Counted from the first letter of the stretch, positions 9,445 through 18,289 are shown. The stretch is 64,000 nt of DNA from JAPPFW01 sp965200835 (GCA_965200835.1 OZ241390.1:2356001-2420000), one strand, 5' to 3'. Notes: a model not told the origin generated them from the letters alone. Program-made: numbers and translations.

Positions 9445-10455
9445 TCACACGACCAATCCGTGGTTCTCGGACTTGGGTTCGCGGCTCATCAAAGCGGCCA
9501 GTGCCTCCTGGACGGTCTCACCTTCGTAGAGGATCTTTCCCACCGACTCGGCAATCGGCATCTCCACGCCGTTTCGAGCAGCCAGATCGAGCACTGCCCG
9601 GGTGGTTCTGACTCCTTCAGCCACCATTTTCGTCTCAGCCAGGATTTCGTCGATCCCACGCCCTCTACCTAGCTGGAGACCGACCCGGTTGTTACGGCTC
9701 CGGGGACTTCCGCAGGTAGCAATCAGGTCACCCACCCCGGCCAACCCCCCGAACGTGAACGGTTCACCTCCCAGGGCGACACCCAGCCGGGTCATTTCGG
9801 CCAGACCTCTGGTGACCAGGGTGGCGAGGGTGTTCATTCCGAAACCCAGCCCGGTGGCCACTCCGGCCGCAATGGCAATCACGTTCTTGATTGCGCCGGC
9901 CAGCTCCACCCCGATGACGTCCCGGTTGGTATAGACACGCAGACTCGGGGTCGTGAAGACTGGTTGGATACGGCGGGCCATCTCCTGGTTGTCCATAGCG
10001 ATTACCGTGGCTGCCGGCTGGCATTCCCAGATCTCGGACGCCAGGTTGGGGCCCGACAGGACCCCCACGACCGAGGAGTCATGCCCGACCAACACCTGCC
10101 GCGTCACTTGGGACATTCGCAAACCGGTCTGCGCCTCGATGCCCTTGGTCAAGCTGATCATCGGGGTCGATGGATCGATGAGGGTCTGAGCCCGTTCCAG
10201 CACCGCCCGGTATCCATGCGAGGGGACTCCGACTACTACCAGTTCAATGTGTGCTAATGCCTCCGCCAGCTCCGAGGTAGCCACCAACCGGTCGGGCAGT
10301 GAGTAGTCCGGCAAATACTCGGGGTTGATGCGATCGGTGTTGATCCGGTCGGCTAGCTCCGGTCGCCTGGCCCACAGGACCACGTCGGCGTTGGCCGAGG
10401 CCAGCGCGGCGATGGTGGTACCCCACGAACCAGCTCCGACAACGGCAATCCTCAT
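9445..10455 (-). CDS. gpsA: Glycerol-3-phosphate dehydrogenase [NAD(P)+]
   Basis: Cytoplasmic enzyme that reduces dihydroxyacetone phosphate to sn-glycerol 3-phosphate for phospholipid synthesis. The length of 336 residues is standard. The N-terminal dinucleotide-binding motif is GAGSWGTTIA. SLTKGIE and the catalytic-lysine region GAIKNVIAIAAG are present, as is the GVGDLIATC helix of the C-terminal domain. The first ATG at 10455 gives the usual N-terminus (MRIAVVGAGSWG). It is divergent from the small membrane protein gene at 10564. Confidence 0.96.
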   Translation of the reverse strand: MRIAVVGAGSWGTTIAALASANADVVLWARRPELADRINTDRINPEYLPDYSLPDRLVATSELAEALAHIELVVVGVPSHGYRAVLERAQTLIDPSTPMISLTKGIEAQTGLRMSQVTRQVLVGHDSSVVGVLSGPNLASEIWECQPAATVIAMDNQEMARRIQPVFTTPSLRVYTNRDVIGVELAGAIKNVIAIAAGVATGLGFGMNTLATLVTRGLAEMTRLGVALGGEPFTFGGLAGVGDLIATCGSPRSRNNRVGLQLGRGRGIDEILAETKMVAEGVRTTRAVLDLAARNGVEMPIAESVGKILYEGETVQEALAALMSREPKSENHGLVV

Positions 10456-10563
10456 CAGGCGGATCGTAGAGGGTTGGGCGTCCAGCGGTCGGATGGGGAT
10501 GGTGAGGACCTGGTCGATGCAAGTAAACGGGCTCTATTGGCTGGACCTAGTAGGGTCCGCGGC

Positions 10564-10977
10564 ATGGCTACCAAGCAGGAAGCCCACCTCAGCCTGATCC
10601 AGGGGGTGGTGGCCCGCCTGGGGCAGAACTCCTGCCTGCTGAAGGGTTGGAGCGTCCTGCTGATCTCAGCTCTGCTAGTCGTCGGTGGTGCCAGTGCCGA
10701 CGAGCTGGTGCTGGCAGTAGGGTTTCTGCCCGCCGTGGTGTTCTGGGGGCTCGACGGATACCTTCTCTGGCAGGAGCGGCTATTCCGCGGGCTCTACGAT
10801 CAGGTTCGTAAACAGGACGATCGAGACGTCGACCTTTCGATGGATGTAACCGGCATCCGCTCACGGGGCCTGTCGCCTAAGTGGTTAGCGGCCACCTTCT
10901 CTCGAACTTTGATCGCCTTCCACGGTGTGATCCTGGCTACGGTTCTGACTGTCCTCTTACTCGTACGTGTTCGATAG
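10564..10977 (+). CDS. Small conserved membrane protein
   Basis: A 137-residue protein with an amphipathic N-terminus and three likely membrane segments: about residues 28-46, 50-65 and near the C-terminus (~112-132). The LPAVVFWGLDGYLLWQERLFR stretch resembles a widespread family of small bacterial membrane proteins with no settled function. The ATG at 10564 was chosen because an upstream extension to 10474 gives an Arg/Leu-rich leader that looks non-coding. It precedes the YchF-like GTPase on the same strand with a 75-bp gap. Confidence 0.65.
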   Translation: MATKQEAHLSLIQGVVARLGQNSCLLKGWSVLLISALLVVGGASADELVLAVGFLPAVVFWGLDGYLLWQERLFRGLYDQVRKQDDRDVDLSMDVTGIRSRGLSPKWLAATFSRTLIAFHGVILATVLTVLLLVRVR

Positions 10978-11052
10978 CGGTAGTCGGAGGGTGCTCTCCA
11001 TGCGTAGGTCGGGAAGGTGTAGGCGCGTCAGGCAGCTGGCACCGCTACCCCT

Positions 11053-12117
11053 ATGACCCAGGCAGGACTATTCGGATTCTCCAACTCGGGCAAGACGACC
11101 CTATTCAACGCTCTGACTGGTCTGGACGCCCTGGCGGCTCCCCACCTCTTCACCACCGCCGAGCCCAATCTGGGAGTGGTAAGAGTCGCCGACCCCCGAC
11201 TCGACACGGTGGCGGCCTTGGAGAAGTCCCGTAAGGCCACCGACGCCAGCTTCGATCTCTACGACCTTCCCGCAGTTCAAGCAGGATCGGTCAGAGGTCT
11301 CGGGCCTCGGAGAGAGCCGGACGTCCTGGTGGTGGTACTGCGAGGTCACGACAGTGGCTGGGTGCCGGTCGGCGACCACGGCACTGATCCGGTGGTTCAA
11401 GCAGAGGATCTGCTGGTGGAGATGGCGGTCGCGGACCATGAGGTGTTCGACCGACGCCGAGTCCGCATACAGAAGGAGGCCTCAGCAGATCCGACGTTGC
11501 GTCCGGCTGCCGAAGCGATCGATCGGGCAGCGGAGCGGTTGGCAGAAGGGATCCCGCTACGAGCTCACAAATGGTCCGAGCGCGAGCTGCGAGCTTTTCG
11601 CGACCTGGCGCCGTTGAGCCTGGTGCCCTGCCTATGGGTGGTGAACGTGGCTGAGGACGATCCCAACTACGAGCCCGGGTTGGTCCGGCTGAGGGAAGCG
11701 GTCCCGAGCGGCGAACCGGTAATGGCGGTATCCGCTCTGCTGGAGGAAGAGGTCATCCGCATGGACGCCTCAGAACGCGACGAGATGTACCGAGAGCTGG
11801 GCCTGGGTAAGGGGGCAGCCCAGGCGGTCACCCGGGCGGTTTACGATGTGCTCGGGCTGATCACCTTCTACACCCTCAGCCGGCGCGAGTGCCGGGCCTG
11901 GACGATTCGTGAGGGAACATCGGTCCGGGTGGCGGCCGGCAAGGTCCATTCCGACCTGGAGCGGGGTTTCATCCGGGCCGAGGTGGCACCCATCGATGAC
12001 ATCATCAGACATGGTGGCTGGGCGCCTGCCAGAGCAGCGGGTGGGGTAGTCAGGGTGGAAGGACGGGAGTACGTGGTCCGTGACGGTGATGTGGTGCTGG
12101 TGAGATTCTCGGTGTGA
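11053..12117 (+). CDS. YchF/OLA1-like GTPase with TGS domain
   Basis: Translation-factor-class P-loop NTPase, 354 residues. The G1 loop is GFSNSGKTT (residues 8-16). G4 reads NVAEDD instead of NKxD, a YchF-type change that favours ATP. The C-terminal TGS domain (about 280-354) includes FYTLSRRECRAW, GKVHSDLERGFIRAEV and the final GDVVLVRFSV. The G1 sequence departs from the very conserved GLPNVGKST of canonical YchF, so this may be a paralogue. Its role is probably ribosome-associated, but that is inferred from the family only. Confidence 0.85.
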   Translation: MTQAGLFGFSNSGKTTLFNALTGLDALAAPHLFTTAEPNLGVVRVADPRLDTVAALEKSRKATDASFDLYDLPAVQAGSVRGLGPRREPDVLVVVLRGHDSGWVPVGDHGTDPVVQAEDLLVEMAVADHEVFDRRRVRIQKEASADPTLRPAAEAIDRAAERLAEGIPLRAHKWSERELRAFRDLAPLSLVPCLWVVNVAEDDPNYEPGLVRLREAVPSGEPVMAVSALLEEEVIRMDASERDEMYRELGLGKGAAQAVTRAVYDVLGLITFYTLSRRECRAWTIREGTSVRVAAGKVHSDLERGFIRAEVAPIDDIIRHGGWAPARAAGGVVRVEGREYVVRDGDVVLVRFSV

Positions 12118-12160
12118 GCATCCGGAACCACACCATGAGTCGGGCAGGTCAGGGCACGGC

Positions 12161-13063
12161 GTGAAGCGAGGATACTTCAGCAAGACGGCCGCTTTGGCGG
12201 CGCGCGGCTTTGCTATCGGGTGTGCCGATCTGGTTCCGGGGGTGTCCGGCGGCACCGTGGCCTTGGTTACCGGTATCTATCCCCGCTTGGTGGCGGCCAT
12301 CAGTACCGGAGCCGCATCGGTCGGCCGCCTGATCAGGGGCGATCTAAGGGGAGCTATCTCGGGTGCCAAGCAGGTCGAATGGCGCTTCCTCCTACCGGTC
12401 ATCGTGGGGGCTGGGGCGGCGGTCGCCACCATGGCGAGTCTGGTGGAAGATCTGCTGCACCAATATCCGATCCGGATGGCGGCTGTCTTCTTCGGGTTGA
12501 TCGCCGGGAGCGTGATAGTGGCCTGGCACATCCTGCGGGCACCAGCCTTCCGGCATCTGGTGATCGCCCTAGCGATCGGGACCAGTTCCTTCGTGGGATT
12601 CGGATTGCGGCGGTCGGTGGTCGGTGACCCTGATTGGTACCTGTTTCTGGGCGCGGGTGCGCTGGCCATCTGTGCCTTCATCCTCCCGGGAGTGAGCGGA
12701 TCGTTCCTGTTGCTGGCTATCGGCATGTACCAGCAGGCGCTCAGTGTGGTGAGCGACCTCCGGGTGGGCCCCCTGCTGGTCTTCGCGCTGGGTGCCGCCG
12801 TGGGTCTCGGGCTTTTCTCCCGGCTCCTGCAATGGCTGCTCGACGGCTACCACGACCTGGTGGTAGCGGCCATGATCGGGTTGATGATCGGATCCTTCCG
12901 CATCCTGTGGCCCTGGCCGGCCGGGCTCGGCAACGAGGAGGGCGCCGGGGCCACCGTCCTCGGGATGCCGGGTTCCGATGTGGCGGTGCCGGTAGCACTG
13001 GCGACCGTCTCGGCCCTGGCCGTGATCGGTTTCGCCACCTGGGCAGCCCGTAAGACACCCTGA
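12161..13063 (+). CDS. DUF368 membrane protein, polyprenyl-phosphate transporter type
   Basis: Polytopic membrane protein of 300 residues with 8 or more hydrophobic segments. The two pseudo-repeated signature motifs of DUF368 are present: DLVPGVSGGTVALVTGIY near residue 23 and FILPGVSGSFLLLAIGMY near residue 170. Members of this family (PopT) recycle undecaprenyl phosphate across the cytoplasmic membrane for cell-wall and glycan synthesis. The likely start is GTG 12161, whose product begins with a short basic segment leading into the first helix. It follows the YchF-like gene by 43 bp and may be cotranscribed. Confidence 0.88.
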   Translation: MKRGYFSKTAALAARGFAIGCADLVPGVSGGTVALVTGIYPRLVAAISTGAASVGRLIRGDLRGAISGAKQVEWRFLLPVIVGAGAAVATMASLVEDLLHQYPIRMAAVFFGLIAGSVIVAWHILRAPAFRHLVIALAIGTSSFVGFGLRRSVVGDPDWYLFLGAGALAICAFILPGVSGSFLLLAIGMYQQALSVVSDLRVGPLLVFALGAAVGLGLFSRLLQWLLDGYHDLVVAAMIGLMIGSFRILWPWPAGLGNEEGAGATVLGMPGSDVAVPVALATVSALAVIGFATWAARKTP

Positions 13064-13122
13064 ACCTCGTCCGCCTGGGTTCTCGAGCGGCCGGCAACGC
13101 CGGACACCCCCGGCATTCCCCT

Positions 13123-13146
13123 GGCAGGCCCGGGTTTGGGCCGGCC
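13123..13146. terminator. GC-rich hairpin between convergent genes
   Basis: GGCCC (13127-13131) pairs with GGGCC (13138-13142), extended by flanking GGC and GCC, in the gap between the DUF368 gene and the convergent nitrilase gene. A smaller CCGGC/GCCGG hairpin lies just upstream. There is no T-tract. Confidence 0.35.
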
Positions 13147-13181
13147 AAGCCTTCAGCGGATCTGATCAGGATGCCAGGTGA

Positions 13182-14024
13182 CTACCGGCCCGCGATCCGT
13201 TCATATATGGCAGGCCGGCGGTCCCGGTAGAACGCCCAATGGAGCCGGACCTCATCGATCAGATCCAGGTCCAGGTCCCTCACCACCACCTCATCGTCGG
13301 TGTCCGAAGCCGTGCCCCCGATGATCTCTCCCCGGGGGGAGGCGAAGTAGGAACTGCCGTAGTAATCCGTTCCCTCGAGGTTCTCGCTACCGACCCGGTT
13401 GATGGCTCCCACGAAATACTCGTTGGCCACCGCGGCCGCCGGCTGTTCCAACTCCCACAGATACTTCGAGTGTCCCCGGGTGGTGGCTGAAGGATTGAAT
13501 ACGATCTTGGCTCCGGCCAGGCCTAGCTCGCGCCAACCCTCCGGGAAGTGGCGGTCGTAGCAGATATACACCCCGATCCGCCCCACGGCGGTGTCGAAAA
13601 CCGGATATCCGAGGTTGCCCGGCCGGAAGTAGAACTTCTCCCAGAAACCCGCCACCTGCGGGATATGGGTCTTGCGGTACTTGCCCAGATAGGTCCCGTC
13701 GGCATCGATGACCGCCGCGGCGTTGTAGTAATGGCCGGTGTCCTCCACTTCGAAGATCGGCACGATCAGCACCATCGAGGTCTCACGGGCCAGTTCGATC
13801 ATCCGGGTGATGGTGGGACCGTCGGGGATGGCTTCGGCGGTGGCGAAGTTCTCGTTCTCCTGATGGGTGCAGAAGTAAGGGGTGTTGAAGATCTCCTGGA
13901 AGCAGAGAATCTGCGCCCCCTGGTCGGCGGCCTGGCGGGCATAGTCGATGTTCTTGCCGATCATGGACTCCTTGTCACCCGTCCACTCGGTCTGGACGAG
14001 CGCCGCCCGCACCACATTCGCCAT
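13182..14024 (-). CDS. Nitrilase-superfamily amidohydrolase, beta-ureidopropionase-like
   Basis: Carbon-nitrogen hydrolase of 280 residues, probably cytoplasmic. The catalytic Glu-Lys-Cys triad is visible: CFQEIF (Glu44), YRKTHIP (Lys118) and VYICYDRHFPEGWR (Cys155). The HIPQVAGFWEKFYF and FNPSATTRGHSKY segments fit the branch that hydrolyses N-carbamoyl amines such as N-carbamoyl-beta-alanine or N-carbamoylputrescine. The substrate is an inference. It is divergent from an N-carbamoyl-D-amino-acid hydrolase gene across a 92-bp region with a strong palindrome, so the two are probably co-regulated. Confidence 0.87.
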   Translation of the reverse strand: MANVVRAALVQTEWTGDKESMIGKNIDYARQAADQGAQILCFQEIFNTPYFCTHQENENFATAEAIPDGPTITRMIELARETSMVLIVPIFEVEDTGHYYNAAAVIDADGTYLGKYRKTHIPQVAGFWEKFYFRPGNLGYPVFDTAVGRIGVYICYDRHFPEGWRELGLAGAKIVFNPSATTRGHSKYLWELEQPAAAVANEYFVGAINRVGSENLEGTDYYGSSYFASPRGEIIGGTASDTDDEVVVRDLDLDLIDEVRLHWAFYRDRRPAIYERIAGR

Positions 14025-14066
14025 CCGGTCTCCTTCCTCGGGTCCGTCACGACACGGAATCGGATC

Positions 14067-14084
14067 CAGTTTACAAACTGTAAA
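14067..14084. promoter_or_regulatory. Palindromic operator candidate in divergent promoter
   Basis: TTTACAAACTGTAAA (14070-14084) is a perfect inverted repeat with arms TTTACA and TGTAAA around a 3-bp centre. It overlaps a second repeat, CAGTTT/AAACTG (14067-14080). It lies midway between the divergent starts at 14024 and 14117. A near copy, TTTACATTTTGTCAA, is in front of the xdhD-like gene at 29397-29411, suggesting a shared repressor or activator. The regulator is unknown. Confidence 0.6.
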
Positions 14085-14116
14085 ATGGTGACCCTAAACC
14101 GGGGAAGGGTGCTGAG

Positions 14117-15055
14117 ATGTCACGACGCATTACCGTCGGTGCGGGTCAGATGGGCCCCATCGGCAAGGATGAATCGAAGAGCGACGTAGTGGATCGCCTG
14201 CTGGTGCTGCTGCATGAAGCGCACGATCAGGGGGTGGACTTGCTGGTCTACCCGGAACTGGCGATGACCACCTTCTTCCCCCGCTGGTTCGTGGAGAATC
14301 CGGCCGACTTCGACCACTACTACCACCGCGAGATGCCCGACGCCGATACCAAGCGGCTGTTCGACGAGGCGCAGCACCTGGGGATCGGCTTCGTCCTCGG
14401 ATACGCCGAGATCGAGACCGACGACCAGGGGACGGAACACCGTTACAACACCTATCTCCTGGTTGAGCGGGATGGTTCGGTGGTAGCCAAGTTCCGCAAG
14501 GTCCACATTCCCGGCCATGCTCAATACGAGCCGTGGCGGGCATTCCAGCACGCCGAGCGCCACTACTTCGAGCCGGGTCCGGATGGCTTCGGTACCTGGC
14601 GAGCCTTCGACGGCGTGGTCGGGATGGCCATCTGCAACGACCGGCGCTGGCCGGAAACCTACCGGGTGCTCGGGTTGCAGGGTGCCGAGCTGATTCTGAT
14701 CGGCTACAACACTCCCATCCACTACGCCCCCGACCCCACCCAGAACTCCCTTTCTGCCTTCCACAACCATTTGGTCATGCAGGCGGGCGCGTACCAGAAC
14801 GGGGCCTACGTGGTGGGAGTGGCCAAGGGCGGGATCGAGGAGGGGGTGGACAGCCTGGCCCAGAGTGTCATAATCGCCCCGTCCGGGCAGATCATCGCCC
14901 AGGCGATCACCATCGGCGATGAGGTGGTCTCAGCCACTATCGACCTGGACTTCTGCGACACCTACAAGCAGACCCTGTTCAACTTCGACTACTACCGGAT
15001 GCCGGAGCACTACGGGCTCATAACCGAACGACGGGGTGCCATCTCTCCGGAGTAG
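14117..15055 (+). CDS. N-carbamoyl-D-amino-acid hydrolase
   Basis: Nitrilase-superfamily D-carbamoylase, which removes the carbamoyl group from N-carbamoyl-D-amino acids to give the D-amino acid, CO2 and ammonia. It is 312 residues, close to the known enzymes. Triad residues are Glu47 (YPELAMTTFFPRW), Lys128 (FRKVHIPGH) and Cys173 (MAICNDRRWPE). The substrate-loop features GYNTPIHY, SFHNHLVMQAGAYQNGAYVV and the closing FNFDYYRMPEHYGLI match the Agrobacterium DCase family as I remember it. The gene ends 4 bp before the threonine-synthase-like gene, so it heads an operon of two or three genes. No hydantoinase is seen nearby. Confidence 0.88.
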   Translation: MSRRITVGAGQMGPIGKDESKSDVVDRLLVLLHEAHDQGVDLLVYPELAMTTFFPRWFVENPADFDHYYHREMPDADTKRLFDEAQHLGIGFVLGYAEIETDDQGTEHRYNTYLLVERDGSVVAKFRKVHIPGHAQYEPWRAFQHAERHYFEPGPDGFGTWRAFDGVVGMAICNDRRWPETYRVLGLQGAELILIGYNTPIHYAPDPTQNSLSAFHNHLVMQAGAYQNGAYVVGVAKGGIEEGVDSLAQSVIIAPSGQIIAQAITIGDEVVSATIDLDFCDTYKQTLFNFDYYRMPEHYGLITERRGAISPE

Positions 15056-15059
15056 GCCT

Positions 15060-16337
15060 ATGTTCGTGACCTCCCTGCGATGCACGGTCTGCCGGCTGTC
15101 GTACCATCCCCGGCCGGGTCGCTACGTGTGCGACGGCTGCGGTGAGGGCGGAACGCTGGATGTCCGGTACGACTACCCGGCTATCAGTGCAGTTCTCTCC
15201 CCGCGGACGCTGGCCTCGAAATCCGACCCTTCCATGTGGCGGTACCGGGCGTTGTTGCCGGTGGAAGCCGGTAGGCCGGTCTCGTCGCTGGGGGTGGGGG
15301 GAACGCCGCTAGTCCCATCGAGGCTGTTTGCTCGGGAGTTCGGGGTCGGGAAGCTCTGGATCAAGGACGAGGGACGCCAACCTACTGCTTCGTTGAAGGA
15401 TCGGGCCTCGGCGGTCGCTCTGGCCCGGGCGGCCCAGGAAGGTGCCTCGGTGGTTACCACGGCCTCCACCGGTAATGCCGCGGCGGCGCTGGCCGGTCTG
15501 GCAGCTGGAACGGGTCAGCGTGCAGTGATCTTCGTACCGGACACCGCACCCCAAGCCAAAGTGGCCCAGCTCCTGGCCTTCGGCGCCACGGTGGCGCTGG
15601 TCGAGGGGGGATACAGCGCGGCGATCGAGGTCTGCCAGCAAGCCGTAGCCCGTTTCGGCTGGTACAACCGCACGACCGGGATCAACCCCTACGTGGGCGA
15701 GGGCAAGAAGACGGTGGCGCTCGAGATCGTCGAGCAGCTGGGTTGGGAGGCGCCCGAGGCCATATTCGTCAGTGTGGGCGATGGTTCGATCATCGGTGGA
15801 GTCCACAAGGGGCTTCGGGACGCAATGGCCCTCGGCTGGATCGAGCACATGCCGCGTATCTTCGGTGTCCAGGCCGCTGGTAGCGCGTATCTGGCCGATG
15901 CCTGGATGAACGGGGAGAATGTGCTGACCAAGCTGGCCATCGGTGCGAACACCCGAGCCGACTCGATCAGCGCTGATCTGCCGCGTGACCGGGTCAAGGC
16001 CATGGCCGCCGTCCAGGAGACTGGGGGCGCCTGGGTAGTGGTCGAGGACGAGGAGATCCTGTCCATGATCCCCTACGTGGCAGCCCGGTCCGGGGTGTTT
16101 CCGGAACCGGCCGCGGCGGCTGCCTTCGCGGGCTTGGCCGCGGTCAGCCGGGGGAGCCGGGCAGCTGGCGCTGGTGTAGGGGGGAGTGATCGGGTGGTGG
16201 TCATTTCCACCGGCTCAGGTCTCAAGGACATCCCCGCCACCATGGAAGGGATCAAACAGACCGGAGCCACCGCCCTTCGTGTCCGGCCGGGACCGACGGC
16301 CCTCGACCTGTTCGAAACCAGCCAGAATGGCACCTGA
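15060..16337 (+). CDS. Threonine-synthase-like PLP enzyme with zinc ribbon
   Basis: Fold-type-II PLP enzyme of 425 residues. An N-terminal zinc ribbon, CTVC (Cys8, Cys11) and CDGC (Cys24, Cys27), precedes the catalytic domain. The Schiff-base lysine is Lys113 in TASLKDRAS. STGNAAAAL is the phosphate/substrate loop and STGSGLKD the C-terminal PLP-phosphate region. Homologues are called threonine synthase. The neighbours, a D-carbamoylase and a second PLP enzyme, make a catabolic lyase role plausible instead. ATG 15060 was preferred over 15036, which would overlap the upstream gene. It is followed after 21 bp by the next PLP gene. Confidence 0.82.
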   Translation: MFVTSLRCTVCRLSYHPRPGRYVCDGCGEGGTLDVRYDYPAISAVLSPRTLASKSDPSMWRYRALLPVEAGRPVSSLGVGGTPLVPSRLFAREFGVGKLWIKDEGRQPTASLKDRASAVALARAAQEGASVVTTASTGNAAAALAGLAAGTGQRAVIFVPDTAPQAKVAQLLAFGATVALVEGGYSAAIEVCQQAVARFGWYNRTTGINPYVGEGKKTVALEIVEQLGWEAPEAIFVSVGDGSIIGGVHKGLRDAMALGWIEHMPRIFGVQAAGSAYLADAWMNGENVLTKLAIGANTRADSISADLPRDRVKAMAAVQETGGAWVVVEDEEILSMIPYVAARSGVFPEPAAAAAFAGLAAVSRGSRAAGAGVGGSDRVVVISTGSGLKDIPATMEGIKQTGATALRVRPGPTALDLFETSQNGT

Positions 16338-16358
16338 TTCAGCTCTGAGGAAGCCGAT

Positions 16359-17819
16359 ATGATCGATCTGACTGTTGACCGGACCGCTCTCGAAACCGTG
16401 GCTGGCCACACGAGGGAGCGGGCCGTGCGCATCCCGACCTTTGCCCAGATGCGGGACCCATCTCTGATCCCGGCGAAGGTCAAGCGTGACTTGGCAGGCA
16501 TCGGCCTGTGGGATCTGCATCCGCTCAACCTGTTCCGGATCACCTGGCACAACGAGCCGGTTAGCCATGGGGGCGGGTTCGGGCCGGTCAATCACGTGGA
16601 GTGGCCTCGGGAGCTAACTGGAACCAGCGCCCGGATCGTGTCCCTGATCGGCAAGTGGTTTCCTACCGGCGCTCACAAGGTGGGAGCCGCCTTCGGATGC
16701 CTGGTTCCCCGGCTGGTGACCGGGCAATTCGATCCGGCTTCACAGAAAGCCGTCTGGCCCTCCACCGGCAACTACTGCCGGGGTGGTGCTTACGACTCGC
16801 ACCTGTTGGGTTGCGACTCGATTGCCATCCTTCCGGAAGGTATGAGCCGAGAGCGCTTCGAATGGTTACACACGGTAGCGGGGGAGATCATCAAGACCCC
16901 GGGTTCGGAGTCCAACGTCAAGGAGATCTTCGACAAGTGCCACGAACTGGCCTGCTCCGGCGAGGACCTGATGATCTTCAACCAGTTCGACGAGTTCGGC
17001 AACTATCTGTGGCATGCGTCGGTGACCGGACCGGCTATCGAGTCGATGCTTTCCTCAGTGATGGATAGGAACGACCGGTTCAGGGGAGTTGCGGTAACCA
17101 CCGGATCGGCCGGCACCATCGCGGCCGGTGATTACCTCAAGCAGCGCTTTCCCAGATCCCTGATCGCCGGTGGGGAAGCCATCCAGTGCCCCACCATGCT
17201 GCTGAACGGGTTCGGGGAGCACCGGATCGAGGGGATCGGCGACAAGCACATTCCGTGGGTCCACAATGTGAAGAACACCGATCTGGCCATCGGATTGGAC
17301 GACGAGGCAGCCATAGCACTCACCCGGCTGTTCAATGAACCGGCCGGCCAGGACTATCTAGCCGACCAGGGTGTGGACTCCGCAACCGTGGAGCACCTGC
17401 CGCTGCTGGGTATTTCGGGGTCCGCCAACCTGCTGGCCGCTATCAAGATGGCCAAGTATTACGAGATGACCGATAGGGACGTGGTGGTCACGATCGCCAC
17501 TGATTCGATGGACATGTACCGGAGTCGTCTCCACGAGCTGACCGAGGACCGAGGCACCTTTACCACCCACGACGCGGTAGCTGCTTTCCATCGCCACCTG
17601 CTGGGTGCGTCCACCGAACATGTTCATGAGCTCGGTTACTACGACCGCAAGCGGATCCACAACCTCAAGTACTACACCTGGGTGGAGCAGCAGGGGAAGA
17701 CCTACGAGGAGATCCAGGCCCAGTGGTATGACGATGATTACTGGACCGGTATCCAAGCCCTGGCCGACCCGATCGACCAGCTGATCGCCGAGTTCAACCA
17801 CCTAACCGGACTGGGCTGA
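16359..17819 (+). CDS. Fold-type-II PLP-dependent enzyme of unknown substrate
   Basis: PLP enzyme related to cysteine synthase and diaminopropionate ammonia-lyase but longer (486 residues). The predicted PLP lysine is Lys107 in FPTGAHKVGAAFG. STGNYCRGGAY is the substrate-binding loop and TTGSAGTIAAGDY the glycine-rich phosphate loop. The C-terminal ~110 residues, rich in Y, H and D (YYDRKRIHNLKYYTW), are distinctive. It is the third gene of the D-carbamoylase operon. By analogy with the ygeX gene of enterobacterial purine-catabolic clusters, it could eliminate ammonia from an amino acid released from a carbamoyl compound. That is inference. Confidence 0.8.
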   Translation: MIDLTVDRTALETVAGHTRERAVRIPTFAQMRDPSLIPAKVKRDLAGIGLWDLHPLNLFRITWHNEPVSHGGGFGPVNHVEWPRELTGTSARIVSLIGKWFPTGAHKVGAAFGCLVPRLVTGQFDPASQKAVWPSTGNYCRGGAYDSHLLGCDSIAILPEGMSRERFEWLHTVAGEIIKTPGSESNVKEIFDKCHELACSGEDLMIFNQFDEFGNYLWHASVTGPAIESMLSSVMDRNDRFRGVAVTTGSAGTIAAGDYLKQRFPRSLIAGGEAIQCPTMLLNGFGEHRIEGIGDKHIPWVHNVKNTDLAIGLDDEAAIALTRLFNEPAGQDYLADQGVDSATVEHLPLLGISGSANLLAAIKMAKYYEMTDRDVVVTIATDSMDMYRSRLHELTEDRGTFTTHDAVAAFHRHLLGASTEHVHELGYYDRKRIHNLKYYTWVEQQGKTYEEIQAQWYDDDYWTGIQALADPIDQLIAEFNHLTGLG

Positions 17820-17821
17820 TC

Positions 17822-17992
17822 CTGGGCGGCGGCAGGTTCGAACTGGTCGGATGGGGGCTGTTCACGGTCTCCGGCGTGGTGTTTCTGGTGGCCGCTATAC
17901 GAGACGGGGACACCCTGTTACTTTGGGGCTCGATCACCTGGTTGGTAGGGGTGGCTTTCTTTCTGGCCGCTCATCGCCGGAGCCGAAGCTGA
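17822..17992 (+). CDS. Small two-helix membrane protein, start uncertain
   Basis: Immediately after the PLP gene, an open frame encodes about 56 residues ending HRRSRS. It has two hydrophobic segments (LFTVSGVVFLVAA and WLVGVAFFLAA) separated by a charged turn. This pattern is typical of genuine small membrane proteins. No ATG, GTG or TTG start with a ribosome site lies in the right place. Initiation may use the CTG at 17816 overlapping the upstream stop, or a missing base may hide the start. Function unknown. Confidence 0.4.
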   Translation: MGGGRFELVGWGLFTVSGVVFLVAAIRDGDTLLLWGSITWLVGVAFFLAAHRRSRS

Positions 17993-18289
17993 GGCAGGTT
18001 AGGAGCTCACTACTACTCAGCGTTCCGTACCTTCCTTATGATGGAAGAAACAAAGTATATCGGGTGGTCATTCATACACGAGATATCGAAGAACACAGCG
18101 CCTTATTCAGAGATCTCATAGATCTGGCTCAATCTCATTACAGTAGTTAGCAGGTTTAGCTTCCTGGATCTAGATCCCCGACCGTCTCTTCGCTCCAGAC
18201 TGTCCGCTGGTCTCCATAGGACACGAGCCGCTCCTAGCCGTCGCTATTCGGCACAGGCGTTGTGCCTTTACAAAGAGCCATTACCCATA
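17993..18289. other. Intergenic stretch, locally AT-rich
   Basis: No convincing gene. The DNA from about 18030 to 18150 is AT-rich compared with its flanks. One frame there gives a short protein-like tail (VVIHTRDIEEHSALFRDLI) without a plausible start, which may be a gene remnant. No tRNA fold was recognised. Confidence 0.4.

Noticed and set aside
17834..17850. GGTTCGAAC resembling a tRNA T-arm
   Set aside because: No acceptor, D or anticodon arms could be paired around it, and it lies in a membrane-protein-like reading frame.
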